Below, one piece after another: positions 61,959-64,000 of a stretch of DNA of 64,000 nt. The stretch comes from Boudabousia liubingyangii (GTDB lineage: Bacteria; Actinomycetota; Actinomycetes; Actinomycetales; Actinomycetaceae). The translations under genes were made by a program, and so were the position numbers. Below the pieces are notes generated by a model. That model was not told where the DNA came from. It was given only the letters and a program-made list of their open reading frames with translations, and searched no databases. Within the stretch, counting starts at the first letter, position 1. Each line of letters begins with the position of its first letter. Where the stretch lies: assembly GCF_001907245.1 (NCBI RefSeq), contig NZ_MQSU01000001.1, forward strand, positions 208,224 to 272,223, written 5' to 3'.

Positions 61959-63699
61959 GGCGGTAGTTTTGAAACTCTTTAATCGACTAAGTCCGCGCGG
62001 TTCTATTCGGCGCCGCCTGAGTGTGGGCACTACCCTGCTGATCCTGCTGCTGGTGTTGACCATGGGTGGAGTGTCGACCTTTGCCCTGTACCGTAATTCT
62101 TTGGCGCAGATTGACCAGCAGTTGCGGACGGCTAGTACTCGCACGGCCAGTTATCAGGAGGGGTTAAGCGCCCCCAGCCCGGATGCTATCCCGGCGCTTC
62201 CGGCAGAAAAAACGGACCCGCAGGCGAACAAACCTACCCCACAGACGGACAAACCTAACCCGCAGGCGGATAAACCGCATGAGCACCAGGATGATCCTGG
62301 CCGGCTCCCTAAGGGGATCCGCACTCCGGGCCTGCGCGATGGCACGCTGGTGCTCACTAAGCGTCAGGATGCCGTACAAGCCGCCGTGATTACCCCGCAG
62401 GGTAGTTTCCAGGCCCTGCAGGTCAGTCAGGCCAATGCCCTGCTCAATGAGGTCAAGAATCAGCGAGTCAGCCAGATCCAAAGCGTCCATATTCCCGGAC
62501 TGGGACGCTACCGGGTCTTACTGACCCAGAAGGATAACCAGCAGACCCTGCTTTTGGGTTCTTCGCTTGAGCCTACTGATGACCTGGTGAAGAGTTTTAT
62601 CCTCTGGGAGTTAATCCTGGGGGTGGCGGCGGCCGTGTTGGCGGGCGTGGCGGCCTCGTGGTTGGTGAAGCGCAATCTGGCCCCCTTAACGGAAGTGACG
62701 GAGGCAGCCCACCAGGTCACGGAAATGGACCTGAGTACCGGGCAGGTGGACCTGCAGGTGCGGGTGCCGGTCAGTGATCCGCAGACGGAAGCGGGTCAGG
62801 TGGCGCAGGCTTTGAATACGCTGCTGGGGCACGTGGATGAGTCTTTGACGGCCCGCGCCCAGTCGGAGGCGCACCTGCGTGAGTTTGTGGCGGATGCGTC
62901 CCATGAGTTACGCACTCCCCTAGCTTCGATTTCTGGTTACGCACAGTTGCTTGAACGTCACCAGTCGCAGTGGCCGCAGGACGCGCAGAATCACCTTTCC
63001 CGGATTCGTTCCGAGGGCGCGCGCATGCAGCGTCTGGTCGATCAGCTTTTGCTTTTGGCGCGTTTGGATGCGGGGCGGGAACTGCAGTTTTCTGAGGTGG
63101 ACCTGTTGGCTCTGTGCGCGGATGCCTTGGCGGATGCGCAGGCGGCTGGTCCGGATCATGAGTGGGATTTTGATTTGGATTTGGATCCAGAGGGTCCGTT
63201 GCCGCTGGTTTCCGGGGATGAGGATCGTCTGCGTCAGGTTTTGGCGAATCTACTGACTAATGCGCGCGTGCATACCCCGGCGGGCACTAGTGTGCGCCTG
63301 GGCTTGCGGGTTTTGGCGGCGGAACCGAGTTCGGATGACTCTGCTTCTGTTGGGCCGGATTCGGTTAGGACGCTACTTTCTGCGCCCCGGGTGCAGGTTA
63401 CGGTTCATGATTCTGGTCCGGGCATTCCGGCCGCCCAGCTGGAGCGTGTCTTTGAGCGTTTTTCGCGTTCGGATCAGGCTGCTTCTAGGCCCAGTGGTTC
63501 GACCGGTTTAGGGCTCTCGATTGTGCAGGCCATTGTGCAGGCACACGGGGGTCAGGTCACGGTTAGTTCAATCGAAGCTAAGGCGGCAGGTTCGACTACC
63601 GCAGGTTCCACTACCGCAGATTCGACTACCACAGATTCTGAAACAGTGGAAAACTCGGGGACTACCTTCACGGTGGTCTTACCCCTGCTGGTTGACTAG
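61942..63699 (+). CDS. Sensor histidine kinase, HAMP type
   Basis: 585 residues. Helix 1 (about 28-50), an extracellular domain of about 150 residues with three PQ-DKP heptads (NKPTPQTDKPNPQADKP), helix 2 near 220, a HAMP domain, HisKA with the phospho-acceptor His in FVADASHELRTPLASISG, and a catalytic domain with DEDRLRQVLANLLTNA, DSGPGIP and GSTGLGLSIVQAI. A Ser/Thr-rich insert (three GSTTA-like units) lies close to the C-terminus. Translation may start at ATG 61942, GTG 61921 or TTG 61969. It phosphorylates the overlapping response regulator. Confidence 0.93.
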   Translation: MSPRLRAVVLKLFNRLSPRGSIRRRLSVGTTLLILLLVLTMGGVSTFALYRNSLAQIDQQLRTASTRTASYQEGLSAPSPDAIPALPAEKTDPQANKPTPQTDKPNPQADKPHEHQDDPGRLPKGIRTPGLRDGTLVLTKRQDAVQAAVITPQGSFQALQVSQANALLNEVKNQRVSQIQSVHIPGLGRYRVLLTQKDNQQTLLLGSSLEPTDDLVKSFILWELILGVAAAVLAGVAASWLVKRNLAPLTEVTEAAHQVTEMDLSTGQVDLQVRVPVSDPQTEAGQVAQALNTLLGHVDESLTARAQSEAHLREFVADASHELRTPLASISGYAQLLERHQSQWPQDAQNHLSRIRSEGARMQRLVDQLLLLARLDAGRELQFSEVDLLALCADALADAQAAGPDHEWDFDLDLDPEGPLPLVSGDEDRLRQVLANLLTNARVHTPAGTSVRLGLRVLAAEPSSDDSASVGPDSVRTLLSAPRVQVTVHDSGPGIPAAQLERVFERFSRSDQAASRPSGSTGLGLSIVQAIVQAHGGQVTVSSIEAKAAGSTTAGSTTADSTTTDSETVENSGTTFTVVLPLLVD

Positions 63700-63781
63700 G
63701 GGGCTTAGGCCTACTGGCTCTGCCCTACTGCCTTTTCCCTTCAGCACTTGCAATACAACCCTGGCTCTTAACCCCAGTCTT

Positions 63782-64000
63782 TTATTTCTCCCAGGGTAAG
63801 TTTTGTGTTGCTGCCCCGGGCACCCAGGCGGGCACGCGCACATTCCCAAACACTGCCTGATCATGCAGCGGTAGTCGCGCGTTCAGATAGATCCCGGCCT
63901 CGAGGCTCTCATTTAACAGTTTTCCTAGGGTTTGACGCTTTAGAGGCCACAGATAGCTCAGCAGGTGCTTGCCGTCATTGTAGGTACTCCCGCAGAGCGT
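63782..64000 (-). CDS. C-terminal fragment of an unknown protein, partial
   Basis: The last 73 codons of a gene continuing beyond the right edge. Segments include LSYLWPLKRQTLGKL, GIYLNARLPLHDQ and RVPAWVPGAA. No family was recognised from this part. It is convergent with the histidine kinase, and about 80 bases of non-coding sequence lie between them. Confidence 0.6.
   Translation of the reverse strand, partial: TLCGSTYNDGKHLLSYLWPLKRQTLGKLLNESLEAGIYLNARLPLHDQAVFGNVRVPAWVPGAATQNLPWEK

Noticed and set aside
1-64000. tRNA, rRNA, insertion sequences or prophage genes
   Set aside because: All gaps between genes were read on both strands; no cloverleaf, rRNA stretch, transposase, integrase or structural phage gene was recognised. 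Small RNAs cannot be excluded by eye.

Overview
The window comes from a high-GC Gram-positive bacterium, most likely an actinobacterium of the Actinomycetaceae or a close relative. The signs are a DUF4235 membrane protein, a dCTP deaminase of the actinobacterial kind, a GTP-dependent PEP carboxykinase, LppM-like lipoproteins, a bifunctional PutA and many lipobox lipoproteins. Genus and species cannot be fixed from the sequence alone. The tetranucleotide CTAG and the leucine codon CTA are strikingly common for a GC-rich genome, except in the restriction gene at the left edge.

Layout. 1-1821: the N-terminal two thirds or so of a type I restriction HsdR subunit, AT-richer and probably acquired. 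2234-5269: a membrane protein, a thiol transferase of the glutathionyl-hydroquinone reductase type, a CPBP membrane protease preceded by a tandem-repeat array, and a small unknown. 5452-8168: DUF4235 protein plus a large membrane Fe-S oxidoreductase whose first membrane helix has no ordinary start codon. 8301-11777: unknown protein with dcd, and a divergent DHA2-type drug exporter. 11892-17450: M81 metallopeptidase, a protein with a GIY-YIG-like N-terminus and two DUF4357-like domains, and two paralogous membrane proteins.

17452-35260 is a nitrate respiration and molybdenum island: a fused ModBC transporter and ModA, a terminal HTH regulator, narI-J-H-G-K, then a complete molybdenum cofactor pathway (mog/moaB, moaA, moaD, moaE, moeB, moeA, moaC, mobA). 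Molybdate import, bis-MGD synthesis, nitrate uptake and the membrane nitrate reductase are therefore encoded side by side.

35386-41363: an ABC ATPase facing a large FtsX-type permease, a small AT-rich secreted protein, and pckG. 41600-51338: a YhhN-type lysoplasmalogenase, an RNase HI-HIT fusion, a polytopic membrane protein ending in a single cupredoxin domain with an NnrS-like partner, a glycosyltransferase, an acyl-CoA synthetase and a DUF1295 membrane protein. 51521-56214: an Ltp-type repeat lipoprotein, purA, and two tandem LppM-like lipoproteins. 56354-64000: putA, rlmB, an OmpR-family response regulator with its histidine kinase, and the C-terminus of an unknown protein at the right edge.

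No tRNA, rRNA, CRISPR array, insertion sequence or prophage was recognised. Several intrinsic terminators are clear. Several genes without a ribosome binding site have a -10-like hexamer 6-7 bases before the start, which suggests leaderless transcripts. Start codons were moved from the longest reading frame wherever a ribosome binding site or a signal peptide decided it.
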